A stretch of DNA of 64,000 nt from a candidate division KSB1 bacterium (GTDB taxonomy: Bacteria > Zhuqueibacterota > Zhuqueibacteria > Residuimicrobiales > Krinioviventaceae). The notes beneath the pieces are model-generated. The model searched no databases. It was not told the DNA's origin and was given only the letters and a program-made list of their open reading frames with translations. The stretch spans positions 2,542,001 to 2,606,000 of the forward strand of contig JAXHMJ010000005.1 in NCBI GenBank assembly GCA_034521575.1, written 5' to 3'. Every line of letters starts with the position of its first letter. Position 1 is the first letter of the stretch. Position numbers and translations under genes: made by a program. Shown here piece by piece: positions 1 to 9,677 of the stretch.

Positions 1-569
1 GTGATTATTATGAAACCCCGCTGGGGCGTGTACCGGTCAATCAGGAAAAAGCAAAAGAACTTGCAGCTTTTGCTGATGAATTGACCTGCTCTTCGGTCGG
101 CCATTTGGCGGATGCCACGGGCGGAGCTGAACACGCGCTGGAAGTGCAATTGCCCTTTTTGCAGCAGGTCCTGCAAGACTGGACCCTGATTCCTCTGGTC
201 TTTAATGAATACAAATGGAGCAATTGCCGGGTTTTGGGCGAGGCGATTGCATCAGTTTTTGATCCGGATGATACACTCATTGTTGCCAGTTCCGATTTAT
301 ATCACGGCCATGATTACGATCAGGCCCTGAAAACCGATGAACGTACATTGAATTCGATTGAGGCGTTTGACGCAAAAATGTTTTGCGAACAGTCCGAACA
401 AGAAACAATTATGGCTTGCGGTGCGGGTCCCATTACGGCGCTCATATTTGCCGCAAAGAAATGGAATGCACGGGCGCCGCGCGTGCTGTCTCATACCACA
501 TCTGCTGATGCCATAAATCGCACGGGCGGTTATGTCGTCGGCTATGCAGCGGTTGTAATAGAAAAGTAG
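1..569 (+). CDS. AmmeMemoRadiSam system protein B (MEMO1 family), 5' partial
   Basis: C-terminal part of a MEMO1-family protein that starts before the window; the open frame runs from base 3. Family landmarks are TPLGRVPV near the start, EHALEVQLPFLQ, SSDLYHGHDY and the ACGAGPI stretch holding the conserved Cys of the family's metal-type pocket. MEMO1-like proteins often sit with AMMECR1-like and radical SAM proteins (the AmmeMemoRadiSam set), whose reaction is not firmly established; no such partner is visible here. The stop lies 6 bases before the next gene, a PHP phosphatase, so the two are probably co-transcribed. Identification is confident; the cellular role is not. Confidence 0.85.
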   Translation, partial: DYYETPLGRVPVNQEKAKELAAFADELTCSSVGHLADATGGAEHALEVQLPFLQQVLQDWTLIPLVFNEYKWSNCRVLGEAIASVFDPDDTLIVASSDLYHGHDYDQALKTDERTLNSIEAFDAKMFCEQSEQETIMACGAGPITALIFAAKKWNARAPRVLSHTTSADAINRTGGYVVGYAAVVIEK

Positions 570-575
570 GCGGTT

Positions 576-1389
576 ATGCAGGATTACCATATTCATACAA
601 AACTATGCCGGCATGCCACCGGCGATATCGTAGACTATGCAGAAGCAGCGGTGGCAAAAGGATTCGCGGAAATTGGATTTTCCGAACATATACCGATTCC
701 GAACCTGAAATGATCCCACCGGACGGATGAAAATACAGGATTTTGATACGTATCTTGCAGATATCGAGACGGCGCGCAAACAGTTTCCTCAACTCAATAT
801 CAAATTCGGGCTGGAAGCGGATTATATCCCGCAATACATGCCGTTTATACGCTCTTTTGTAGACTCTTATCCGTTTGATTATGTGATCGGTTCGGTGCAT
901 TTTGTTGACGAGTGGGATTTTTCCAATACATCACTCATCGACACTATGAAAACCTATGGAGTGAAGCGTCTGTTTACAACGTATTATACGCGGGTTCAGG
1001 AGGCAGCGGAAACCGGACTTTATGATATTTTCGGCCACCTTGATCTTCCCAAATTAATTGCCGAACCGCCGTTTGATATCACGGCGCTCATCAAGAGCTC
1101 GCTGCAGGCGATACGCGGCCGGGATATGGCCCTGGATATCAATACCTCCGGATGGCGCAAAGGCCTGGACTCCCTGTATCCGGAGCCGGAGATCATTGAA
1201 TCCGCCTTTGATCTGGGAATTCCTGTTGTTCTGGGCAGCGACGCGCATCGCCCCTCTGACATTGGCTATGATTTTTCCAGAGCGGTCAAGCTTCTGCAGT
1301 CCATCGGATACACCGGCAGCTGTTCCTATTCCGGTCGAATTCGTTCACTTGTCCCCTTTCATCAGGATAATGCTAATGACTGTTCGTAA
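576..1389 (+). CDS. PHP-domain phosphatase, HisJ-like histidinol-phosphatase (frameshifted)
   Basis: The start at 576 reads [11 protein letters not shown], the HxH metal-binding motif of PHP phosphatases. Later come [14 protein letters not shown] and [13 protein letters not shown], the remaining metal-site blocks, in the order typical of HisJ (histidinol phosphate to histidinol). The frame is broken twice within about 25 bases: the first frame stops at 711, a middle frame reads EPEMIPPDG, and the third resumes at RMKIQDF (727). Two missing bases near 701 and 726 would restore about 270 residues, the normal length. No other his genes are nearby, so the true substrate could be another phosphoester. 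The 3' end overlaps the dGTPase start. Confidence 0.75.
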
Positions 1390-2696
1390 ACGCAAAACGC
1401 TGGAATCTCAGGAAAACCGCACCCTGATTCCGCTCGCGGCGCGAAGCAGCAAATGGGAGCAGACCCGTTTTCATGCAGAAGAACCGCATCTCTACCGCAC
1501 AGCCTTCCAGCGCGACCGGGACCGCATCATTCACTCGCGCGCATTCCGCCGGCTGAAGCACAAGCGTCAGGTGTTTTTGGTGACCTATGGAGATCATTAT
1601 CGAACCCGTCTGACCCATACGCTCGAAGTCTCTCAGCTTTCCCGTACCCTTGCCCGGGCCCTGGGACTGAATGAAGACCTCTGCGAGGCGGTTGCTCTGG
1701 GACACGATCTGGGACATACGCCTTTTGGCCATATCGGCGAAGTGGTGCTGCATCGAATTATGAACGGACAAGATAAGCTGAACGGTATCATCTGTTTTGA
1801 GAATGCCGGGGGATTCAAGCACAATTACCAGAGCGTACGTATTGTGGACGTGAACGAATCCAAATATGCGTTCAACGGGCTGAACCTGACAGCGCCGGTC
1901 CGGGAAGGGATTTTAAAGCACACCCGGCTGAAACGCGACGAATTAAACTATCCTGACTTTATCAGGGACGGCCTGTATTATGATCAGGATGTCTCGATTA
2001 CGCTGGAAGGACAGATTGTTGCAGTTTGCGATGAGATTGCGCAACGGACACACGATCTGGAAGACGGAATCAGGGCCGGTTATGTCAGCATTGACCAGGT
2101 GAGGCAGGTCCCGTTGATTCGATATCTTGAATCCTCGGGTCAGTTGGAACCGATGAAAAACCATGATCCATTTGCATACCGAAATCAGCCTGATTCGCCG
2201 GCTGGTTGATTTTTTTATCACGGATGTGATTGAAACCTCTGCAAAACGAATATCTGATGATCAGGGCTCTCATGAGATAAACCGGCAATTGATTTGGTTC
2301 AGCCGAAAGGTTGATCCGCTTCAGGATGATCTGGATCAGTTTATTGCTCAACAAATCATTGCCAAAGCCTCTGAACAGCGCAGTGATGAACGGGCGGAAG
2401 AACAGATTCGAAAATTATTTTCCATTTTTTATCAATATCCCAATCTGTTGCCGCTCTATCGCCTGGAGCACGCCGCGGATACGCAGATGATTCAGCAAAT
2501 TTACCAGGCAGACCTGTCCAATAAACAAAATCTCATCCGTACGCTGCAATGTTCAATACGGTTCGCCCGGTCTGTGTGCGATTACGTTGCGGGAATGACG
2601 GACCAGTATGCGGAAAATATAGTGCAGAAACTGAATACCTGTTCAACATCCAGGCTGGTCCGTATAAACGGAAATGAACTGGGGGCGGAAATTTGA
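1376..2696 (+). CDS. dgt: dGTPase-like HD-domain deoxynucleoside triphosphate triphosphohydrolase (one frameshift)
   Basis: Hydrolyses dNTPs, classically dGTP, to the nucleoside and tripolyphosphate in the cytoplasm. Start at 1376 ([10 protein letters not shown]) fits an AGGA at 1364-1367, better than the in-frame ATG at 1370. HD-domain metal ligands are visible: THTLEVSQ, then [11 protein letters not shown]. The C-terminal block [11 protein letters not shown] is typical of bacterial dGTPases. The first frame ends at 2209, and the rest ([17 protein letters not shown] onward) is in another frame. Reading the A5 run at 2155-2159 as A4 joins them into about 440 residues, the family length. The ABC gene begins on its stop codon (TGATG). 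Confidence 0.85.
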
Positions 2697-3541
2697 TGCC
2701 GTTATCACTGGAATTAAAAAATGTTTCGTTCCGATATGAAGACTGGAGCGAAACGGATGTCTGGGTGTTGAACAAAATCAATCTTTTGTTCGGCGCCAAC
2801 GAGTGTACCGCCCTGGTCGGTCCCAGCGGCGCCGGCAAAACCACATTGGTCCAGCATTTCACCGGATTGCTCAAGCCTTCCGGCGGGCAGGTATTGTTTG
2901 AAAACAAGGATATCTGGAATAAATCGTTTTCGCGTTCCCGATTGTTCAAAGAGATCGGTCTGGTTTTTCAGTTCCCGGAAAGCCAGCTGTTCGAGGAAAC
3001 GGTTCGTGATGATGTCGCCTATGGTCCGAAAAATTTACAGCTGGACGATGAAACGATAAATCATCGGGTATACGAATCTCTTGAAATGCTCGGTATTGAT
3101 CCAAAGACGTTTGCCGAACGTTCACCGTTTCAGCTCAGTGAAGGTGAAAAACGTCGGGTGGCCATTGCCGGCATTCTGGCGATGCAGCCGCAAATGATCG
3201 TGTTCGATGAACCCACTGCCGGACTGGATCCTGCAGGCGTGCGTCAGTTCGTCTCATTGATTCAAACCCTCATTGCCTCGGGAAAATCCATTGTGATTAT
3301 CAGTCACAATATGGATTTTGTGGCTCAGGTAGCGGATCGGGTGATTGTTTTGAAATCCGGCAGTGTTCTGTTTGACGGAACCTGTCCCGATTTATTTGAT
3401 GACGATCATCTGCTGAAAACAGCTGATCTGGAGCGTCCCGGCATTCAAACGGCTGTTCTTGAATTGGGGATTCAATTACCGGTTAAACTCTCTTCTGTTT
3501 TGACGCTTCAGGATCTCGAACAGCTTTTATCCCGACTTTGA
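2696..3541 (+). CDS. ECF-type ABC transporter ATP-binding protein (EcfA/CbiO-like)
   Basis: Cytoplasmic ATPase of the energy-coupling-factor class, which powers vitamin or metal uptake. Motifs in order: Walker A GPSGAGKTT (about residue 43), the Q-loop FQFPESQLFEETV characteristic of EcfA/CbiO, signature LSEGEKRRVAIAG, Walker B MIVFDEPTAGLD and switch His in IISHNMD. Length (281 aa) is normal. The ATG at 2696 overlaps the dGTPase stop and has a GGGGGCGG purine run before it. No EcfT, S-component or second ATPase follows; instead there is a uracil-permease remnant. The partners must therefore lie elsewhere, or this is a leftover of a rearranged operon. Substrate unknown. Confidence 0.85.
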   Translation: MPLSLELKNVSFRYEDWSETDVWVLNKINLLFGANECTALVGPSGAGKTTLVQHFTGLLKPSGGQVLFENKDIWNKSFSRSRLFKEIGLVFQFPESQLFEETVRDDVAYGPKNLQLDDETINHRVYESLEMLGIDPKTFAERSPFQLSEGEKRRVAIAGILAMQPQMIVFDEPTAGLDPAGVRQFVSLIQTLIASGKSIVIISHNMDFVAQVADRVIVLKSGSVLFDGTCPDLFDDDHLLKTADLERPGIQTAVLELGIQLPVKLSSVLTLQDLEQLLSRL

Positions 3542-3619
3542 TCCTTTTGCGGTCTGTTTTGCAGCATCCTGTGTGTTCTTTACTTGATTGTTATGTAAAA
3601 TATAAATAGTTTAGTCCCT

Positions 3620-3941
3620 GTTTGTAGCGGGATTGTTGTGGGATATGTTGTTTCTATGTTTTTCGGCAAACTCGGCGCCCTGCTTGAAACCTTTCCGGTT
3701 CCGCTGACGGGCGGTATTATGGTGCTGTTATTTGGCGTGATCGCCGGCGCGGGAATTAATTTTCTGGTTAAGAAAAGCTGATTTGACGAATGACAGAAAT
3801 CTGGTGATCGTGGCCGTTATTCTGGTGTTCGGTCTGGGTGATATGGCGCTCGGCCTTGGAGAGTTTCAGCTGGCCGGTATCGGACTGGCCGATGTTGTCG
3901 GTGTATTGTTGAATAGGATTATCCCTGTAAACAAAAAATGA
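3620..3941 (+). pseudogene. Remnant of a uracil permease (NCS2 family), C-terminal part only
   Basis: Two adjacent frames encode the tail of a UraA-type nucleobase permease. The first (about 3620-3781) gives FFGKLGALLETFPVP, LTGGIMVLLFG and VIAGAGINFLV. The second (about 3779-3941) gives DLTNDRNLVIVAVILVFGLG and ends VVGVLLNRIIP. The order matches the last two to three helices of the family. About three quarters of the protein is missing upstream, where the ABC gene ends directly, so this is a true truncation as well as a frameshift. A complete purine-type NCS2 permease lies at 4634-5930. Confidence 0.7.
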
Positions 3942-3952
3942 AAGGATATCGA

Positions 3953-4621
3953 GTGAAAAAAAGCGTTTTTCTTGCGTTGTCTTTGATGGTCGTATCCGGG
4001 TATTCCCAGATGCTGCAGGTGCATTATGACATGGGCGAGGATCGCGAGTACGTGACCACTACCCTGGAAATGTTCAAGCCCGATGCATTGGGTGCTACCT
4101 TTTGGTTTGTAGATATGGATTATAATTCCGCGGATCAAAACAAATCCAATTCTCTCGCGTATTGGGAAATTGCCCGCTATTTCACAACACCGTTTTTGAA
4201 TGAAAAGCTGTCAGCAACCATCCAGTACAATGACGGCACTGCCACCTGGGGTCCGCTGCACCAGGTGTGGCTCGGTGGTATCAGTTATCCGCTTGATCTG
4301 GGATGTATTACGTTACATACGGATCTGCTGTATCGTCATATGGACGTATCGGATTCTCCGGACTGGCAGCTGACATTTGTGTGGTTTAAACCGCTCTTGC
4401 AGAGCAAGGTTCATTTCACTGGATTTTTTGATCTCTGGACACAAGATATTCCTCAAGAAAATATGGACGAGAAATTTATTGTTATGGCCGAGCCGCAACT
4501 CTGGTATGTGCTGAACAAAACATTTTCGGTCGGTACCGAAGTTGAAATCAGCTATAACTATTTACCTCAGTATGATGAATGGAAAGTCATGCCCACTGTC
4601 GCTGTTAAATGGAACTTTTAA
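3953..4621 (+). CDS. DUF5020-like outer-membrane protein, Tsx-type nucleoside channel relative
   Basis: Predicted secreted beta-barrel of about 222 residues. I prefer the GTG start at 3953 (KKSVFLALSLMVVSGYSQ as signal peptide) because AAAGGA at 3941-3946 is well placed; an ATG 15 bases upstream has no ribosome-binding site. The mature part alternates aromatic and polar residues and ends with WNF, a typical barrel C-terminus. It resembles DUF5020 proteins, related to nucleoside-specific Tsx channels. It lies between a uracil-permease remnant and a purine permease (13 bases to azgA), consistent with passing nucleosides or bases across the outer membrane. Family assignment is from memory of the pattern. 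Confidence 0.65.
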   Translation: MKKSVFLALSLMVVSGYSQMLQVHYDMGEDREYVTTTLEMFKPDALGATFWFVDMDYNSADQNKSNSLAYWEIARYFTTPFLNEKLSATIQYNDGTATWGPLHQVWLGGISYPLDLGCITLHTDLLYRHMDVSDSPDWQLTFVWFKPLLQSKVHFTGFFDLWTQDIPQENMDEKFIVMAEPQLWYVLNKTFSVGTEVEISYNYLPQYDEWKVMPTVAVKWNF

Positions 4622-4633
4622 CGGAGGAACATT

Positions 4634-5930
4634 ATGGAATCATTGTTCAAGCTGAAACAAAATCAGAGCACGGTGAAAACCGAGGTCCTCGCCGGGATTG
4701 CCACATTCCTGGCAACCATGTATATTATTGTGGTGAATCCGGGTATTATCCAGAATACCGGCATGTCGTTCAGCGGCGTTCTGGCGGCTACCGTGCTTGT
4801 CAGTGCGTTCAGCAGTATTGCCATGGGTATTTATGCGAATAATCCCATTGTATTGGCCCCGGGAATGGGCCTGAATGCCTTCTTTACCTACTCTGTGGTC
4901 ATCGGTATGGGGGTCAAATGGGAAGTGGCGCTGGGCGCTGTGTTCTGGTCCGGTGTAATTTTTTTAATTTTGTCTGTACTCAATGTCCGAACCGCAATCG
5001 TCAAAGCCATACCCCGGCAGTTGCGTTACGCCATTGCCTGTGGAATCGGTTTGTTTATCACCATGATCGGATTTATGAATGCCGGATTTATTACCGCCAG
5101 TGAAGCCACTATCGTCACCATGGGCGGTTTGAATTTATCGACTATTACCTTTCTCGTTGGACTCGCGATAACCGCCATTCTGGTGGTCAAACGGGTTCCC
5201 GGCGCCCTGATTCTGGGAATTGCCATTACCACCGTCGTGTCCATTCCGCTGGGCCGTCTGTATGGCGATCAGGCCGTGGTCAACTGGCAGGGATTGCTGG
5301 CCGCACCCGATTTTGGCGTGTTTTTGAAACTGGATTTCTTCGGATCTTCGTAAATTTGCGCTGTGGCCGGTCATTTTTTCGTTTCTGTTCACCGATATGT
5401 TTGACAGTCTGTCCACGTTCATCGGTGTGTCCGAAGCGGCGGAGCTGACCGATGAAGAAGGCGAACCGCGAGCGATCAAACAGTCCCTCATCGTTGATGG
5501 TATGTCAACCACAATATCCGGATTGTTCGGGACAAGCTCAGGCACGGCCTATATTGAATCCGCAGCCGGCATCGAGCAGGGCGGCCGGACCGGTCTAACC
5601 GCAGTTGTGGCGGGATTGCTGTTCCTGCCGTTCATGTTTTTCTCACCGTTGCTGTCCATTATTCCGGCTATTGCCACGGCGCCGGCTCTGGTGCTGGTGG
5701 GTGTGTTTATGATGAAACCTGTAAAGAAAATCAATTGGGATCAGTTTGATGACGCCATCCCTGCGTTTCTGGGTATGTTCCTGATACCATTGACCTATTC
5801 CATCACTCAGGGTATTATTTGGGGGTTTTTGAGTTTTACCCTGATCAAATTGTTAACCGGCAAGGCCAATGAAATCAAACCCATGCTCTATGTGATCGAT
5901 GTGTTTGCCATACTGGCGCTCATTGTCTGA
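4634..5930 (+). CDS. AzgA-type guanine/hypoxanthine/adenine permease (NCS2 family, one frameshift)
   Basis: Inner-membrane purine-base:proton symporter. A GGAGG precedes ATG 4634. The N-terminal block has EVLAGIATFLATMYIIVVNP and the NPIVLAPGMGLNAFFTY signature of the AzgA branch. After a break near 5345 (GSS then stop, where LRKFALWPVIFSF follows in the next frame) the C-terminal block has FTDMFDSLSTFIGVS and FGTSSGTAYIESAAGI. One missing base restores about 431 residues, the usual length. It follows the Tsx-like protein with a 12-base gap, giving a two-gene nucleobase-uptake unit. Confidence 0.88.
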
Positions 5931-6036
5931 GTGAAAGATATTGAACGGTTGTTTCCAAGGGGGGAACTTGATTTGTGCGGACAGAAAACCGGGAACTCTG
6001 TGAAGCGTTAACTTGTTTGATAACCCAAAAGATATA

Positions 6037-6555
6037 TTACCTGATTTTTCGCTTTACAAAGGTCCCGGTCTGCCGATTTTTAACCACGCCCGGCATGCTG
6101 TGCAGCATGCCATGCATACTGATATAGATACCCGGATCAATGATCTGGGAGGCATACAGAGCTTCGGTGAAATTCTGCAGAGCATCCGAGTTTTCAAACC
6201 CGAACGGCGTCATGGCGCCTGTGAACACAACAGGCGCGGGAACGGGATCCAGTACATTGTACATATACTCGGCTGTCAGTTCCATGGTATCGGTACCGTG
6301 CAGAATGACGATAGGTTTCTGTTCTTTCAATAATTGTTGCGTGGTCTGAGTGATTTGTTCGCGGTCCTCATCAGTCATATCCAGCGAATCTTTGTAAAAG
6401 AGATCGTGATGCGTAATAGAGGTATAGGGCAGACGCAGCCGTTTCAGCATTTTTTTGAGCTGAGACCCGCGATTGGACAGGCTGCCATCCATTTCATTAT
6501 ATGTTTTTTCGATGGTGCCGCCGGTTGTAATGACAATAATATCGGATTTTTTCAT
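6037..6555 (-). CDS. Single-domain asparaginase-like protein
   Basis: Contains the N-terminal half of type I/II asparaginases: TTGGTIE (catalytic Thr) near residue 11, ILHGTDTM (second catalytic Thr-Asp pair) and FTGAMTPFGF. The protein ends after about 172 residues, so the second family domain is absent. Short stand-alone asparaginase domains do occur in other bacteria, so this may be a natural form rather than a truncation; activity is unproven. The ATG at 6555 is preferred over 6561 because AGGA (reverse of 6561-6564) is then 5 bases away. It is the only minus-strand gene in the first 22 kb. Confidence 0.75.
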   Translation of the reverse strand: MKKSDIIVITTGGTIEKTYNEMDGSLSNRGSQLKKMLKRLRLPYTSITHHDLFYKDSLDMTDEDREQITQTTQQLLKEQKPIVILHGTDTMELTAEYMYNVLDPVPAPVVFTGAMTPFGFENSDALQNFTEALYASQIIDPGIYISMHGMLHSMPGVVKNRQTGTFVKRKIR

Positions 6556-6679
6556 AATCATCCTGTATTCAGATATTTGTGCTTTGTTGTAAAAATAGTT
6601 ACATTGCTTTCAATAAGCGGTCAACAGAAAAGATACTATTTTTAATACATTTTATCCAGTTTAATTTAAGAGGCGAGCT

Positions 6680-9567
6680 TTGAAGATACATGTCTTGATT
6701 CGGATTTATTTCTTTTTATTCTTCATGTCTGTTTTTACCGGATTTGCAGAGACCGAGATTAACGTCATTCAGGAGAGGATTGATCAATCCGGCGCACAAT
6801 GGACGGCAGAACCCAATTGGGTGACCCGGCTGCCGCAGCGGGAGAGGCAACAATTGTGCGGTACCGTCATGGGGGTGCATGATCCGCTGGCGGAAAAGGT
6901 TGAACTGGAGACGCTGGAATTGCCGTCCTCTTTTGACTGGCGGCAGCATGCCGGGAACTGGGTGAGTGATGTCAAAAATCAGCTGCAATGCGGCAGCTGC
7001 TGGGCGTTTTCAGCCGCTGCACAGGTGGAATCCTGGTGGATGATCAAAGAAAAAGATAACAGTCACAATCTGGACCTTTCAGAACAATTTTTGTTGTCCT
7101 GCAGCGGCAGCGGTTCCTGCGAAGGCGGTTCACTGGAAGGGGTGTTGTCTTTTATGGCCATGGATGGTGTCCCCTCCGAAACGTGTTTTCCTTATACCGG
7201 TGATGACATTGTTTCCTGTGACCAGGCATGCCCGGACTGGCAGACGGAAGCTATAACTATTCCCGGCTGGGGCTATGTGACCCAGGCGGAACCGGTGGTT
7301 GAAAATATAACAGGCTGTTTATCGGCACCCGGTGTCTGCCTCTTATATGGTCTATGATGATTTTTACGCCTATTCGGAGGCGTTTACGAGCACGTCTGGG
7401 GAGAATCCAACGGCGGTCATGCGATTCTTATTGTCGGCTGGAACGATGAAGAACAGTCCTGGATTTGTAAAAACAGCTGGGGACCGACCTGGGGAGAAAA
7501 TGGCTATTTCCGGATAAAATGGGGTGACAGCGATATCGGATCTTTTGTGCCGTTTGTCTATGACCAACTCGTGAGTTCGGCTCTTGCCCTGCACACCGGT
7601 TCGTTGTCCTTTTCAGTACCGGCAGGGGAAACAGTGGAAGATACATTGATACTTGTCAATCAATCCAGTGAGAGGGTGAGTTATGCCTGTATTGATGAAC
7701 AAATTCCGCTTGCCTGGCAGATGAATTCGTTTAACGCATTTGACAACAGCAGCTGGTGGTGCGGGGATACCGAGGTGGGTGGATATGATAATCGTCGGCT
7801 GCAGTACCTGGATACACCGGTGCTGGATTTGTCAGAAACCGAATCCCCGCAACTCTCTTTTATGACATTTTGGGCGATCGAGTATCCTCAGGGCGCCAAA
7901 TACCCGTATGACGGTTGGGACGGCAGCAATGTGTGGATATCTGTTGACAGCGGACGAACCTTTCATGTGATCAATCCTCTGTACCCGGATTATTCTTCTC
8001 AGAGTCTATGGAGTTTTGGTGAAGCGGTCCAGGGGTGGAATATGGGGTATTGATATACCCGGCTGGACCGGGAAAAGCGGGGGGTGGGTTCCGGCGCTTT
8101 TTGATCTCCGTCCTTTTATTTCGGACAAGGTAATTCTCCGGTTTGCGTTTGCGTCGGATATGGGATTTTGCACCCGTGACGATCCCGGGATGAACGGATT
8201 TTTCATCGACGAAATCACGGTATCCGACAATGAGAATGTGCTGTTTTACAACAGTGCGGATGAAATGGATGGTATGACAATCACCGGTGACGGATCAGAA
8301 AAAGCACGGTGGATTCTGGATGCGTCAGGGCGCCGGTGACTTGCTGGCAGGCCAGACCTTGCCTGTTCCGGTCGTCGTGAATACAGCCGGACTGAAGCCG
8401 GGCCGATATCGTGCTAAAATATCTGTTACCTCCAATGATACCAGTCAATCTGAAATAAAGGTTCCTGTCAGTCTGAACGTCAGCGCGCGTCAACAGGATG
8501 CATCTGCGCATATACAGAAAAGTGACAGCGTCTGGCTGATGACCAGTCAGCAGAATATACAGGGTTGGGTGGAGAATGTCGGTTTTGAACCGGTCTCTTC
8601 TGTGATGGCCGAATGTGCTGTTTTATTAAATTCGGTTCAAACAAGTGCAGATACGGTGACGGTAACCAATCTGGCTGCGGGTGAACGCCGGCCTGTGGAA
8701 TTTGAACTCCCGGCTCCTGCGGACAGCGGCGTGGTGCTTTGTGTGATGCAGAGTCATCTCGTAGGCGATCAAAATCTGACCAATAATGCAGACACCACAG
8801 TGATTGCACTTTCAGATAGGGTCAGTGATTTTGATACTATTGAGTCCCACTGGTCTGTAACAGGCAGCTGGAAGCGGGAATACAAATCTATTGATGGTTC
8901 TGTAGAAGCCGTGATGACTATAACCAGCAATGCGCAGTCTCAAACCGGTCCGGCTGTATTGCGTTTCAAATCCCCGCTGAATTTACAAGCTTTGAATTCA
9001 CTTTTGCTCAATATTAAAGCCTCCTGGTGGCAGTCCACTGAGGAACCGGTGTGCTATATTGATGTCAGTTCGGATACGCTTCATTGGATTACCATCGACT
9101 CTCTGGTCGGTTCCACGGACGGATATTCGACGTATTCCACTGACTTGGGTCGCCTGCAGGAAAAAAAGATCTGGTTTCAGCTTCGATACAATCACAATAC
9201 CCTGGACAATCTGAGAGGGATTTCATTGAACCGGCTCACCCTGACTCTGCAGTATCAGGTGAAAGTGTCAGCACCGGAAACGGTACAGCCGGATCATATT
9301 GTCTTGTATCCGAATACACCGAATCCGTTTAATCCGGTCACCACTATTACGTTTTCACTGCCGGCAGACGCTCAGGTGACCCTGGATGTGTTCAATCTGA
9401 ACGGGCAGCGGGTGGCCAATCTTTTGAACCAAAGATGCCCGTCCGGGTTGTCCCGTGTTCAGTGGAATGCCGAACATTTTTCTTCCGGTCTGTATTTTTA
9501 CAGCCTGCAGGTCCAGTCGGCAGCCGGACAATGGGTCAAAGTCGGCAAAATGAATCTGGTGCGCTGA
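6680..9567 (+). CDS. Secreted papain-like (C1A) cysteine protease with C-terminal sorting domain (several frameshifts)
   Basis: TTG start at 6680 after AGAGG; the signal peptide ends near FTGFAET. Catalytic blocks are NQLQCGSCWAFSA (nucleophile Cys), SCEGGSLEG, NGGHAILIVGW (His) and KNSWGPTWGENGYFRI (Asn). A long beta-rich region with immune-sensing-like segments follows, and the end is a FlgD-like or type IX sorting domain (NPFNPVTTITFSL ... GLYFYSLQV). The frame shifts near 7330, 7375, 8045 and 8330; stitched together the protein is about 960 residues. The protease blocks are otherwise intact, so I treat it as one gene. Likely exported to the surface to digest protein; substrate unknown. 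Confidence 0.8.
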
Positions 9568-9677
9568 GGTTTTTGATGAAAAACATCTTGATTTTTACTC
9601 AATTTCCGCGTATTTTATTTAGTTTGACTCTTTAGCAAATTCATTGGTTTGAAACCTATAGATACGAGGATGATTTT

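Noticed and set aside
1058-1375. A long open frame upstream of and in frame with the dGTPase start
   Set aside because: It lies over the PHP phosphatase coding sequence in another frame and has no homology; the dGTPase begins at 1376.
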